Notes: generated by a model from the letters alone, not told the origin. A stretch of 64,000 nt of DNA from Rhynchopus sp. YZ270_cl-10 (GCA_964035575.1 OZ037904.1:186001-250000); one strand, 5' to 3'. Counted from the stretch's first letter, positions 53,597 through 62,689 are shown. Numbers and translations: made by a program.

Positions 53597-54796
53597 TTAA
53601 TTATATTTTCTCTTCGGACTGTCGTACAACCCGCTGAAAAGGTACACACACGTTGTAAGGAACATCCACAAATAACCCAGCGTCTTGTCTGTGTTGTGAA
53701 GATACAGAGCCACAGCAAATGACAACACTGGGGCGACCATGAGAATGTTACGTTTGGTATCGTCAGAGTCCGGCAGACTGTCCAGCGCACGGCTGAGTAC
53801 AACCCGGCTACACTTGTCCTGACCATGCACAGTCTTCAATTCTTTGCAATTACATAGAAAATCGATGCCTATCTTGGTAACTGAGCGCAGGCCGGTAAGG
53901 TCGATTGTGGACAACGCTGTGCAACCCATAAACGCGGCACCAATCGAAGTGACTGCTTCGAAGCCGGTGAGGTCGATTGTGGACAACGCTGTGCAGTCAA
54001 ATAAGAACCATTGCCCAATTACGGTGACTGCGCGCATGTCGGTGAGGTCTATGCTGGACAACGCTGTGCACTTAGTTAAGAAGCCGTCCCCAATCGCAGT
54101 GACAGCGCTGAAGCCGGTGAAGTCTACGGTGGTCAATGATTTGCAGTCGGTGAGAAAAAACTTCGGAATCGCGGTAACTCCACGCAACGCGCTGAGATCG
54201 AGTGTCGACAATTTTTCGCACTTGGCCAGGAACGAAAATCCTATCGTGGTAACTGATCGCAATCCGCTGAGGTCGATTGTGGACAACGCTGTGCACCCCT
54301 CCAGGAAAGAGTCACCAATCGCAGTGACTGCGCACATCCCACTCAGGTCGACTGTGGTCAAAGCGCTGCACTCATAGAGGCATTTAGGCCCGATCTCCTT
54401 CACAACGGAGACGCAACTGAGATCAATGTGCGTTGCTTTTTCATTACCCGAGAGGAAGCTGTCGGGAAGCCTCGTCGCAACCTCTGCCTGGATGAGCAAG
54501 CAAGCCACCTTCGGATCCGTCGCCTGCTGCAACCCTTTTGCTGTAAGGTCCGTCTCACCCAACGCGCGAAGTGCTGCAGTGGCTTCGGCCCGCTTCGTCT
54601 CCTTCAAAACGACAGTGTCCCCAGCACTAAGCTCTGTGATGTCCCCTCCTTCGTCCTTCCCTCCAAAGCCCATGTGAAAGCTGTCTTCGCACAACCCCGT
54701 TGCAGTCGCCACCTTCTGCCGCATCGTCTTCGTTGTGTCATTCTCACCCACCTCAATCGTGTATTTTTCCTTCCCAAAGGCCACTGCCACTTCCAT
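53597..54796 (-). CDS. Ubiquitin-like / LRR / membrane protein, paralogue 1
   Basis: 399 residues from MEVAVAFGKEKYTIEVG. Residues 1-67 look like a ubiquitin-type beta-grasp fold. A helical linker follows (LRALGETDLTAKGLQQ). Residues about 110-322 are BspA-like leucine-rich repeats of 23-24 residues (consensus FLxxCTALSTIDLTGLRSVTxIG). A conserved KTVHGQDKCSRVVL block and two hydrophobic segments (350-390) close the protein. Such LRR families mediate binding and are common in protists. The membrane anchor at the C-terminus with a beta-grasp N-terminus suggests the recognition part faces the cytosol or one compartment lumen. It has one repeat more than paralogue 2. The start is supported by conservation between paralogues. 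Confidence 0.85.
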   Translation of the reverse strand: MEVAVAFGKEKYTIEVGENDTTKTMRQKVATATGLCEDSFHMGFGGKDEGGDITELSAGDTVVLKETKRAEATAALRALGETDLTAKGLQQATDPKVACLLIQAEVATRLPDSFLSGNEKATHIDLSCVSVVKEIGPKCLYECSALTTVDLSGMCAVTAIGDSFLEGCTALSTIDLSGLRSVTTIGFSFLAKCEKLSTLDLSALRGVTAIPKFFLTDCKSLTTVDFTGFSAVTAIGDGFLTKCTALSSIDLTDMRAVTVIGQWFLFDCTALSTIDLTGFEAVTSIGAAFMGCTALSTIDLTGLRSVTKIGIDFLCNCKELKTVHGQDKCSRVVLSRALDSLPDSDDTKRNILMVAPVLSFAVALYLHNTDKTLGYLWMFLTTCVYLFSGLYDSPKRKYN

Positions 54797-54822
54797 TGTT
54801 GTTGTATTTTTGTTGTGTCTTT

Positions 54823-54850
54823 CTGTTTCGTGGGCGGGTTGTGGAGGGGG
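54823..54850 (-). promoter_or_regulatory. Candidate trans-splice acceptor of LRR paralogue 1
   Basis: ACAACCCGCCCACGAAACAG, about 27 nt before the start; the same AG is kept in paralogue 2. Confidence 0.4.
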
Positions 54851-54917
54851 GAATTCGGGAAATCGTGGTACCAAATAAAAAAACCCCCCCTCCCACAAAC
54901 CAATAACGAGATAGTGT

Positions 54918-54991
54918 GTGTGGAGTGTTGACATCTTGTATCGCAACTTCTCGGTTGTCCCCTTTTACCTCATTTTCTGCTTTCTGTTGTC
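54918..54991 (-). pseudogene. Remnant of a gene L copy
   Basis: 74 bp aligns with 51916-51989 inside gene L (shared block TTCTCGGTTGTCCCCTTTTA). Together with the spacer similarity it marks a tandem duplication of a gene L-LRR unit in which this gene L copy was almost wholly lost. Confidence 0.75.
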
Positions 54992-54996
54992 GTATA

Positions 54997-55160
54997 CGAC
55001 GTTGAAGTAAATTACTTTACTTGTGGTTTTACATGTCATTTTTTTTTACTTGTGTTTAAGCTGTCAGCTGTACGCTTACGTTTTTACGTGCGCCACAAGT
55101 AAACTATTGGAAGTAAAATTATATGTAAAACCACAAGTAAAGTCATTTACTTCAACGTCG
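54997..55160. mobile_element. 164-bp foldback element inside the gene L remnant
   Basis: Arms of about 38 bp start CGACGTTGAAGTAAAT and contain CTTTACTTGTGGTTTTACAT, with one mismatch. Gene L-like sequence (AAGGAGTTGGGGTG) resumes after the right arm, so the element interrupts the copy. Confidence 0.75.
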
Positions 55161-55176
55161 TGTAGTATAAGGAGTT

Positions 55177-55347
55177 GGGGTGGACATAAGCGACCTGACG
55201 TCGCCTGTGGAGAAGACGCCAGTCTTGGTGTCCATGAACGCGCCGTATGAAATAGCGGTGCACCCAGACGGCTCGCAGGTGTACGTCCCTGCAGGCGACA
55301 GCTACAATGTGTACGCTGACAGTGGGAGTGGTGTGCTCGTAGGGTAA
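55177..55347 (+). pseudogene. Short coding-like fragment on the plus strand
   Basis: Open frame GVGVDISDLTSPVEKTPVL, then MNAPYEIAVHPDGSQVYVPA, then a Gly/Ser end and TAA. G/C-rich third positions suggest past coding. No upstream part is seen; the IAVHPDGSQVYV stretch is reminiscent of beta-propeller repeats, but that is a weak guess. Confidence 0.3.
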
Positions 55348-55623
55348 AGAGGGGAAGGGGCAAAAGGAGATTCAAAAAGGTGAGGATGCATTCTGTATTT
55401 TTTCCCCAATTTACTGTTGAGAGTGTAATTGACGAAGTGCAATCTGCACTTTGCTGACATCGTTTCATAAGAGAAGAGACTCCAAGAGACCTTGAACATT
55501 TCGTTTTTTTCAAGATTTTTGAAAAATCTCGACACGTTGTGCAATTTTTTTTTCCCCTCAAGCACCCTTTTCATTATTTCCGCAGTTCTTTTCACACTTT
55601 TCCGCAATTCTTTTCCCTTTTTT

Positions 55624-55685
55624 AATAAATTGTTGGAGTAGTGTAGTTGCTTCGGTAGTGTTGCCACAGTTGTGCAATATCCACT
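55624..55685 (+). repeat. R4 module
   Basis: AATAAATTGTTGGAGTAGTG, TAGTTGCTTCGG, TGTGCAATATCCACTG. Confidence 0.7.
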
Positions 55686-55848
55686 GGTTTTTATTTGTTT
55701 TTTTCGTGCGGTAAAGCATGGAAAACATGTGGAAATAGAGGAAAGGGTGTTCTTTTGTTTGAGATAACGACTCATCCACAGTCTCAAGAACTAAGAGAAG
55801 GGCGGGGGGAGGGCGGGGTTTATTTTGCGAGAATTTTTGAAAGAAACG

Positions 55849-56967
55849 TTATATGTCATGTTTTCTCTTCGGGCAGTCGTACACCCCAACACACGTTGTA
55901 AAGAACACCCACAAATAACACAGCGTCTTGTTTGTGTTGTAAAGATAAATAGTGATAACAAATGACAACACTGGGGCGACCATGAGAATGTTACGTTTGG
56001 TATCGTCAGAGTCCGGCAGACTGTCCAGCGCACGGCTGAGTACAACCCGGCTACACTTGTCCTGACCATGCACAGTCTTCAATTCTTTGCAATCACATAG
56101 AAAATAGGGGCCTATCTTGGTAACTGAGCGCAGGCCGGTAAGGTCGATTGTGGACAACGCTGTGCACTCAAATAAGAACCATTCACCAATTACGGTGACT
56201 GCGCGCATGTCGGTGAGGTCTATGCTGGACAACGCTGTGCACTGATTTAAGAAGCCGTCCTCAATCGCAGTGACAGCGCTGAAGCCGGTGAAGTCTACGG
56301 TGGTCAATGATTTGCAGTCGTTGAGAAAAAACTTCGGAATCGCGGTAACTCCACTCAACGCGCTGAGATCGATTGTCGACAATTTTTCGCACTTGGCCAG
56401 GAACGACCATCCTATCGTGGTAACTGATCGCAATCCGCTGAGGTCGATTGTGGACAACGCTGTGCACCCCTCCAGGAAAGAGTCACCAATCGCAGTGACT
56501 GCGCACATCCCACTCAGGTCGACTGTGGTCAAAGCGCTGCACTCATAGAGGCATCTGGACCCGATCTCCTTCACAACGGAGACGCAACTGAGATCAATGT
56601 GCGTTGCTTTTTCATTACCCGAGAGGAAGCTGTCGGGAAGCCTCGTCGCAACCTCTGCCTGGATGAGCAAGCAAGCCACCTTCGGATCCGTCGCCTGCTG
56701 CAACCCTTTTGCTGTAAGGTCCGTCTCACCCAACGCACGAAGTGCTGCAGTGGCTTCGGCCCGCTTCGTCTCCTTCAAAACGACAGTGTCCCCAGCACTA
56801 AGCTCTGTGATGTCCTCTCCTTCGTCCTTCCCTCCAAAGCCCATGTGAAAGCTGTCTTCGCACAACCCCGTTGCAGTCGCCACCTTCTGCCGCATCGTCT
56901 TCGTTGTGTCATTCTCACCCACCTCAATCGTGTATTTTTCCTTCCCAAAGGCCACTGCCACTTCCAT
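55849..56967 (-). CDS. Ubiquitin-like / LRR / membrane protein, paralogue 2
   Basis: 372 residues, very similar to the neighbour at 53597-54796, with the same beta-grasp N-terminus, linker, LRR set, KTVHGQDKCSRVVL block and hydrophobic C-terminus. One LRR unit (TGFEAVTSIGAAFMGC in the neighbour) is absent. Differences cluster in the last 45 residues and at scattered LRR positions. The pair arose by tandem duplication of a unit that also carried gene L. The same role is expected. Confidence 0.85.
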   Translation of the reverse strand: MEVAVAFGKEKYTIEVGENDTTKTMRQKVATATGLCEDSFHMGFGGKDEGEDITELSAGDTVVLKETKRAEATAALRALGETDLTAKGLQQATDPKVACLLIQAEVATRLPDSFLSGNEKATHIDLSCVSVVKEIGSRCLYECSALTTVDLSGMCAVTAIGDSFLEGCTALSTIDLSGLRSVTTIGWSFLAKCEKLSTIDLSALSGVTAIPKFFLNDCKSLTTVDFTGFSAVTAIEDGFLNQCTALSSIDLTDMRAVTVIGEWFLFECTALSTIDLTGLRSVTKIGPYFLCDCKELKTVHGQDKCSRVVLSRALDSLPDSDDTKRNILMVAPVLSFVITIYLYNTNKTLCYLWVFFTTCVGVYDCPKRKHDI

Positions 56968-56993
56968 TGTTGTTGTATTTTTGTTGTGTCTTT

Positions 56994-57012
56994 CTGTTGG
57001 GAATTCGGAAAA
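56994..57012 (-). promoter_or_regulatory. Candidate trans-splice acceptor of LRR paralogue 2
   Basis: TTCCGAATTCCCAACAG. The pyrimidine tract present in paralogue 1 is shortened, and an R6 MITE sits 10 nt further upstream, so processing efficiency may differ between the paralogues. Confidence 0.35.
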
Positions 57013-57021
57013 TCGTGGTAC

Positions 57022-57124
57022 TGGTGCGTTCGGAAATCGGTCGACGACCTGTCAACAGCAGGGGGGTGTCTATAAAGTTCCTGTGTCAGCGACCCTGTCA
57101 ATATCGACCCCTCCCGTAGCACCA
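57022..57124 (-). mobile_element. R6 MITE, 103 bp, with empty site in the paralogue
   Basis: TGGTGCGTTCGGAAATCGG to CCCGTAGCACCA, flanked by GGTAC (57017-57021 and 57125-57129). The paralogous leader at 54866-54875 has one uninterrupted GTGGTACCAA. Confidence 0.9.
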
Positions 57125-57172
57125 GGTACCGAATAAGAAAAAAAAAAAAAGAATTCCCCAAACCAATAACGA

Positions 57173-57920
57173 CACGGTACCATAAAGATCTTAAGGAAGA
57201 TTTTTGTGTTTTTTCAGGATTCCTGGAAATCCTGACACTTTGTGTTTTTTTTCTTCAGGATTTTTCAAGATCCTGACAATTTGTGTGTTTTTTTTTTTTT
57301 TACCAGGGGGCTTCTCTATGTTGTAGGCATACAGAGGTACAGATTTTACAGACCGGGGCCGCAACTGGCTGGGATGTCACGAAACTGACAAAAAAAGTGG
57401 GTTTCGACCTTTTTTTTGGCCTGCTGTACTGTACTGTACTGTACTGTACTGTACTGTACTGTACTGTACTGTACTGTACTGTACTGTACTGTACTGTACT
57501 GTACTGTACTGTACTGTACTGTACTGTACTGTACTGTACTGTACTGTACTGTACTGTACTGTACTGTACTGTACTGTACTGTACTGTACTGTACTGTACT
57601 GTACTGTACTGTACTGTACTGTACTGTACTGTACTGTACTGTACTGTACTGTACTGTACTGTACTGTACTGTACTGTACTGTACTGTGCGGAAATTGACC
57701 AAAAAACGAGAACTTGTCCATTTCGGCAAATTGACCCCACCACTGGCCGGACGGATTCCGGAAATGCAAATGCCGGCGTTTCTAAGCAAGTTCTAAGCAG
57801 GAGAGAAAAAAAACACAAAAAAAAAAAAAAAACACAAATTGTCAGGATCTTGATCAGGAAGAAGAAGATTTGAGTCCGTGAAAAAAAAAAAATCTTCTTT
57901 AAGAACTTTCTGGTACCGTG
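57173..57920. mobile_element. CAYGG-family inverted-repeat element, 748 bp, with empty site
   Basis: Ends CACGGTACCATAAAGATCTT and CACGGTACCAGAAAGTTCTT (inward). The flanking 6-bp duplication is TAACGA (57167-57172, 57921-57926). The paralogous region reads CCAATAACGAGATAG (54899-54913), a single-copy empty site. Subterminal hairpins based on CAGGATT...AATCCTG lie inside the left arm and, inverted, at 57832-57866. The core carries a GTACT microsatellite. No transposase. Confidence 0.92.
57425..57686 (+). repeat. GTACT pentanucleotide microsatellite
   Basis: About 52 uninterrupted units inside the 748-bp element. The long open frames across it (repeating YCTVL or YSTVQ patterns) are artefacts. 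Confidence 0.95.
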
Positions 57921-57926
57921 TAACGA

Positions 57927-59620
57927 GGGGTAAGACATTTTTTTTGGAAGGGCTAGTAAAAAGAACGAAGCTTGAAAAAAAAAAATGCAGTGGGGAAGGG
58001 AACCGGGATGTGAAAGAGACACAAAAGGTTGAAAGATGAATGCACCTCTCTCTGCACACACATCTAAAGAGGAGACACAGGACACCAAAAAAAAATTATT
58101 TCAGGATGTGCATATTGAAAGCATAGGAAAAAGGATCAACAATGTCCCCATCTGTTTGGTACGTATGCGCACAGTGGTCGACCACAAAAAAGAAGAATAC
58201 GGTAAAAGATTGAAAATGAATCTCTCTTTTTTTCTCTGCTTTGCTGTCCTTACAGACGCATGCCATAAAGCGGCTGCCATGGGTGTGCACTTTACAGGTG
58301 TGGTTTTACAACAAAAAAAATTTTAGTGGTAGTTCGACAACATAATCCAAACAAGACGTGAAGGTTCCTGCTAGCCCTTCCCCCAACTAGGGTATTATGT
58401 TATACGTGCTCGACCCCGAATACCGTATTATACGGTGGTATACGGTGCTGCTGGGGACCGAAATACCGTACAATTCGTATAATTAATTTACGGATTATTC
58501 GAATTTTACAACCTAGCTAACCCCCAAAAGGGTTTATTTTCGACAATCACAGAGGCGGGTTCAGGACTGTCATCGAACAAAGAAGAGAAGGTCAGAGCGG
58601 GGTCCACCTCACACCCTTTCATCCTTTCGACCACTGAGCATCCTCCACGCCCACGCAAAAAATAAAAGAGGAGAGTAAAATAGCAGAGCTACTAGTTGCT
58701 ATATCTGCTGTCAAAGAAATAAACATAGAAAAAAATCTGAAAGAATGGACCTCACTTTTTATCACGGTGCGCAACATCTTCTGGATTCCGAAAAAAAAAT
58801 AAAATAGTTGTTTTCACCGGGCGTTATACCAAATGTCATAACCTTTGATACTCCTGGTGTACCTATTTTTTCAAAACTGAGGGTACGGTTAAGCCCTCGG
58901 GTCCTCACGCTAGGTGATCACCCCACACAAACATTGCTTTTGGTATTGTTAAGAGGACTTTGTGAAAAGAAGAGAAACTGAAAATTGCGGCGGAACACAA
59001 ACAAAACCATATCAGTATGGGAGAGCACACCAATGACACACAAAAAACAGGGCAAATGGCGTACACACACTAAATTGCTGCCATCCTAATATTGAGCAGA
59101 ACCAGAATAAAGGAACCTTGAAAAAACAAAAAACGTGATGCATCTGCCTCATTTGTGCAACACAACCATCGTTAGCAAAAGAAAAGTTCGTCGAGATGAG
59201 AGAAAAAAAGCCTCTCGATGCTTCTTCACCTACAGAAGACTAAGGGACAAAACACCTAGCTTCCGAGTCACCTTTTCAACAAAAAACGGACCTTTTTTTA
59301 AACAAACCCACACCTCCCCCTCAAAAACCCCCCCACCCACCTAACTTTGCTTTGTGAGATAGCGAACCTTATTTAACCAGGGTTCATAAATCCCCCTTCC
59401 CCCTCCCCCCTTAGTGGGCTATAGTGTGATAATTGCTTATCAGAATGGCTGTATTATGCAGTATGATGGGCAATTATCGCAGTATAACCCACCGATACCT
59501 CCCCCCCTTGACCCATCAGCCCCCCTTCTCCACCCTTCACTTCGACACATCCTCCGGGTTTAGTCTTTCACGGATCGTTATGTCTTAAGGAGTGGTGTGG
59601 GTGTGTACTACTGTGACCCC
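57927..59620. other. Spacer between the LRR genes and VPS28
   Basis: Contains an R8-type module at 58030-58070 (GAATGCACCTCTC), a palindromic ATACCGTATTATACGGT patch near 58430-58460, an R7-like piece at 58540, an R1-like piece at 59195-59233 and inverted GATAATTG motifs near 59430-59490. No gene seen. Confidence 0.5.
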
Positions 59621-60226
59621 TTATTTGCTCTCAGCCAGCCTTCTGCTGAAGGCCCCGTATGTCAGCTCAATGTCGTGCTGGCACTGCCGCACCTGGTCTT
59701 CATTCAGTTCTTCTGCTGCTCGCATCCCGTTTACAAGGCGCAGCCAACCTCTGATCGGCCCCAGCTCTGAGAGATCTGGGTACACCCGCGCGACGGCGGT
59801 CACGATATCGCTGAGAATTGGGTGCAATGTATCTGCAGACACTTGCCCCATCTTCAGGGAATCCACGCAGGTGATCATGTACTGTCCTGCTTCGAGGATG
59901 GATTGGCCAGACGCAACACCTTGCCCGTCGTCCGACGTCAGCGGAACACCCGCCTGAATACGCGCGACAGCAGTAGGGTAAGAAGAGCGGTACTCCGCAA
60001 GGAACTGTTGGATGGTGCCCACCCCGCCCTTCACAACGTCGAAGATGCCTTTGTACTTTGTGAGAAGCATCTTGCATTGCTTCTCGTAGTCCGCAGCAGA
60101 CATGCTGGAGCGTGTGTACGCCTTCTCCACCTTCTCGATTGCCACAACAAGGCAGTACAGGTCTGCATGAAGCTCGTACTGCTCACGCTCATCATTTGAT
60201 TCATAAAGACGTACGCGCTCTGTCAT
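59621..60226 (-). CDS. VPS28: VPS28, ESCRT-I subunit
   Basis: 201 residues, close to the family length. The N-terminal half (LYESNDEREQYELHADLYC, EKVEKAYTRSSMSAADYEKQ, LLTKYKGIF, then FLAEYRSSYPTAVARIQAGVPL) matches the core that packs into ESCRT-I with VPS23 and VPS37. The C-terminal half (residues about 105-200, ending ELNEDQVRQCQHDIELTYGA) matches the four-helix domain that contacts ESCRT-II. It acts at endosomes in sorting of ubiquitinated cargo. The start is the first ATG after the acceptor and suits the family. Most upstream gene of the series in this window. Confidence 0.95.
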   Translation of the reverse strand: MTERVRLYESNDEREQYELHADLYCLVVAIEKVEKAYTRSSMSAADYEKQCKMLLTKYKGIFDVVKGGVGTIQQFLAEYRSSYPTAVARIQAGVPLTSDDGQGVASGQSILEAGQYMITCVDSLKMGQVSADTLHPILSDIVTAVARVYPDLSELGPIRGWLRLVNGMRAAEELNEDQVRQCQHDIELTYGAFSRRLAESK

Positions 60227-60253
60227 TTTATTTTTGGTGTGTGTGTGTGTTTT

Positions 60254-60275
60254 CTGCGAGATTGATATGAAAAGA
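60254..60275 (-). promoter_or_regulatory. Candidate trans-splice acceptor of VPS28
   Basis: TTCATATCAATCTCGCAG, about 27 nt before the start. Confidence 0.4.
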
Positions 60276-60661
60276 GAGGTGGAGGTGGAAGATAAAAACT
60301 GTTCCGATTATTTTAAAGTACTGCACACAATGTTGTTGTGTGGAAGGGGGGGAGAGGGGAGAGGGGAAAGTAACGTATGTGTGTGTGGGGTACCTCTGTG
60401 CTGAGGAGAGGGGGAAACAGAAGAAAAGAAAAAAGAAGAAAGAAGGCTGGTAAGATAGGGGACTCGGGTTCCGTGTAGAGTCACCTCGACCGAAGAGCGA
60501 AATGCGACTTGAAACACCAATAAAAAAAAAAATCCTAAATAACCTACCAAGTTGCCATTCTTCAGACAGTCTGTTCACGCTCTGTTTTTTTCCCCTGAGT
60601 TTTAGTGTATCTCAACAAAAGAGTAGTTGAAATGTGCTAAAAACGCATCTCAGATCAGAGC

Positions 60662-60716
60662 TCATGCAAATAAAAAAGATGAGATTTTAAGTCTCTCGTG
60701 CTTACGTCACACCTTG
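60662..60716 (+). repeat. R1 hairpin module
   Basis: AAAAAAGATGAGATTTTAAG, TCTCTCGTGCTTACGTCACA. Confidence 0.55.
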
Positions 60717-61030
60717 AAAACAACACAGCGTTCATTGCAGTTGGTTATGGACAACTTGCTCGCTCGCCCGAGCGGCAAGGAGGGGGATGGCACAAAGATA
60801 GGGGAGGAAGTAGTGACGTTTACCGCAGGCACTGAAAAAAAAGAGCGAATTTTATCAAAAAAGCATTGCACACCGTAGTCCAAACCCCTGTCTGAACATC
60901 TCTTTCCTCCCCTCGGAATATAAATTGCGTGAAAAAAAAAAAAAAATACTAATACGAAAGAGAAGGAAAGGAAGAAAAACGGGTGCTGAAAACACGAAAA
61001 AAAAAACAGGAGCTAGCAAGCCACACGCAG

Positions 61031-61070
61031 CCTGGTATTAGTGTAGACACCCCGAGGATGAACTCCACCT
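61031..61070 (+). repeat. R3 module without the T-run
   Basis: TGGTATTAGTGTAGACACCC, CGAGGATGAACTCCACCT. Confidence 0.65.
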
Positions 61071-62005
61071 CTTCTCTTCTCCACAACGGAATAGTCATTT
61101 TGGACGACTAGGAGAACTACCTGGTCGTAACGACTATGGTGCTAAACTATTAGTGTTACTGATGGAACACTACTAGTCGCAAAACACGAATCATTTGGAC
61201 CAGTAGGTAGCACTACTGGTACCTCCCCCTCTCTCCCCTTCCCGCGCTCTGTCCCCAATTTGATTTGAGTTATCCCTATTTTGGGACAAAAGCAAGCAGT
61301 CTTCACTGCCTGTTTAATGTTTCACACCCACAACGAAGTGACTCTAGCAGGGAACAAACTAACAAAAAGGAAAAAGAGAAGTTGAAGTGCACAACGCTTC
61401 GTAAGACATAAGGCGGTAGACAGAGGCACGTACATTATGAAACAATGTGAACAGCGCCGCCAGTGCAACTTCCATTCTTCAAAACGGAGAGTTTGTGGTA
61501 ATAACCCTCTCCCCTCTATCCACACACACACACAACACAAAATGTGCGTAAATTGAGAAAAAACACACCTATTATCTACTCTAAACACCAAAAAAAAGAG
61601 AGAATGGGAAAAAAAAAGAAAATGTTGTAATGTTGTAAAGTGCCCTCATAAGTTGCTTACTTGGTACCCTCTTTAGTATGCCCCCATGTATTGGAGACAC
61701 ATCTTTTTAAAAAAAGAAGTTAGCAAAGATGAACGTAAGACCCCTGAATGAGGACTGAGTCATCTTTTGAAAAATTGTCTAAAAAAAAATCATCAGTCCT
61801 ATTCGTGGTCATTTACCCCCCCCCCCTAAATTTACCCCCCCCCCCCCTTATTTTACCCCCTTTTTCAGAAAAAAACGGTTCAGGCCAAAATAACATGGTA
61901 ATTTACCCCCCCCCCCCTTATAATACCCTGTTGTGGCTGGTACTTTACCCCCCTGGGGGGGTAAAGTACCAGCCACCAGGTAATTTTTGGGTAATTATCG
62001 CCGCA

Positions 62006-62097
62006 ACACGCCAGGTGGTGTTTTGTCACGAGTGACCTAAACCCACGAGCGAAGCGAGGGGTTCAGGGAACGAGTGGCAAAACACCACCTGGCGTGT
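62006..62097. repeat. 92-bp hairpin with perfect 20-bp arms
   Basis: ACACGCCAGGTGGTGTTTTG and its exact complement enclose a 52-nt loop with CGAGCGAAGCGAG. The outer TAATTAT motifs extend the symmetry. Confidence 0.8.
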
Positions 62098-62689
62098 AAT
62101 TATGGGGTAATAGTTTCACTTAGTGCAGCGCATACCTGTTTTGTTTTATGGTTTGCTGGGAGGGGCTGATGTGTTCAGCGGGTCGTACATCCGGAGACTG
62201 TAGGACTCGTCTGATTTGAAGCTGGAGACAAGCTCGAAATGAGGAAAGGGGTAAAGTGCAAATAATCTTTCACCCTGTTTTACATCACGTGTGCAGGTAG
62301 ATGGGTGCAGGTGGGTACGTTTGTGCTGCGTGGGCGATACGTTTGGGACACCTCACGGAATCTGAGGCAACACCGTGATCCCTGACCAGTCATGGTTCAG
62401 GCACGGGCAGAAAGATGATGTGGATGATGTGGATCCATGATGCATGACTGCTTGCGATGTCGCAAGGAAGTGAGGAATTTTTTTCAGATGACACATTTGT
62501 CATGAGAGCATGTGTCGTCACACTGTGTTGTGCAAAATTTTACCCCACCGTGTATGAAAAAGTCCCCCCTTCCCACCCAAAAACATGACCTAACCCATAA
62601 CATGGTAATTTACCCCCCCCCCTTACCCCCACGACGGACTAGTTATGACCATGACAGGTGATTTTACTAGTAAAATGACAGGTGAAAAT

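Larger units (their letters stand above)
60227..62640. other. Spacer upstream of VPS28
   Basis: No gene recognised. Repeats: R1 at 60662-60716, R3 at 61031-61070, R5-like at 61375-61430, R1-like at 61725-61768. A 61085-61220 patch is full of ACTAGT-type palindromes. C-rich runs with TTTACCCCC motifs span 61800-61960 and end in a perfect GGCTGGTACTTTACCCCC inverted pair. Confidence 0.5.

Noticed and set aside
53844-56548. Repetitive plus-strand frames opposite the LRR genes
   Set aside because: Antisense of the LRR units; the apparent repeats mirror the LRR consensus.
57283-58088. Long open frames across the GTACT array on both strands
   Set aside because: A 5-bp repeat without stop codons keeps every frame open; the products are monotonous repeats.
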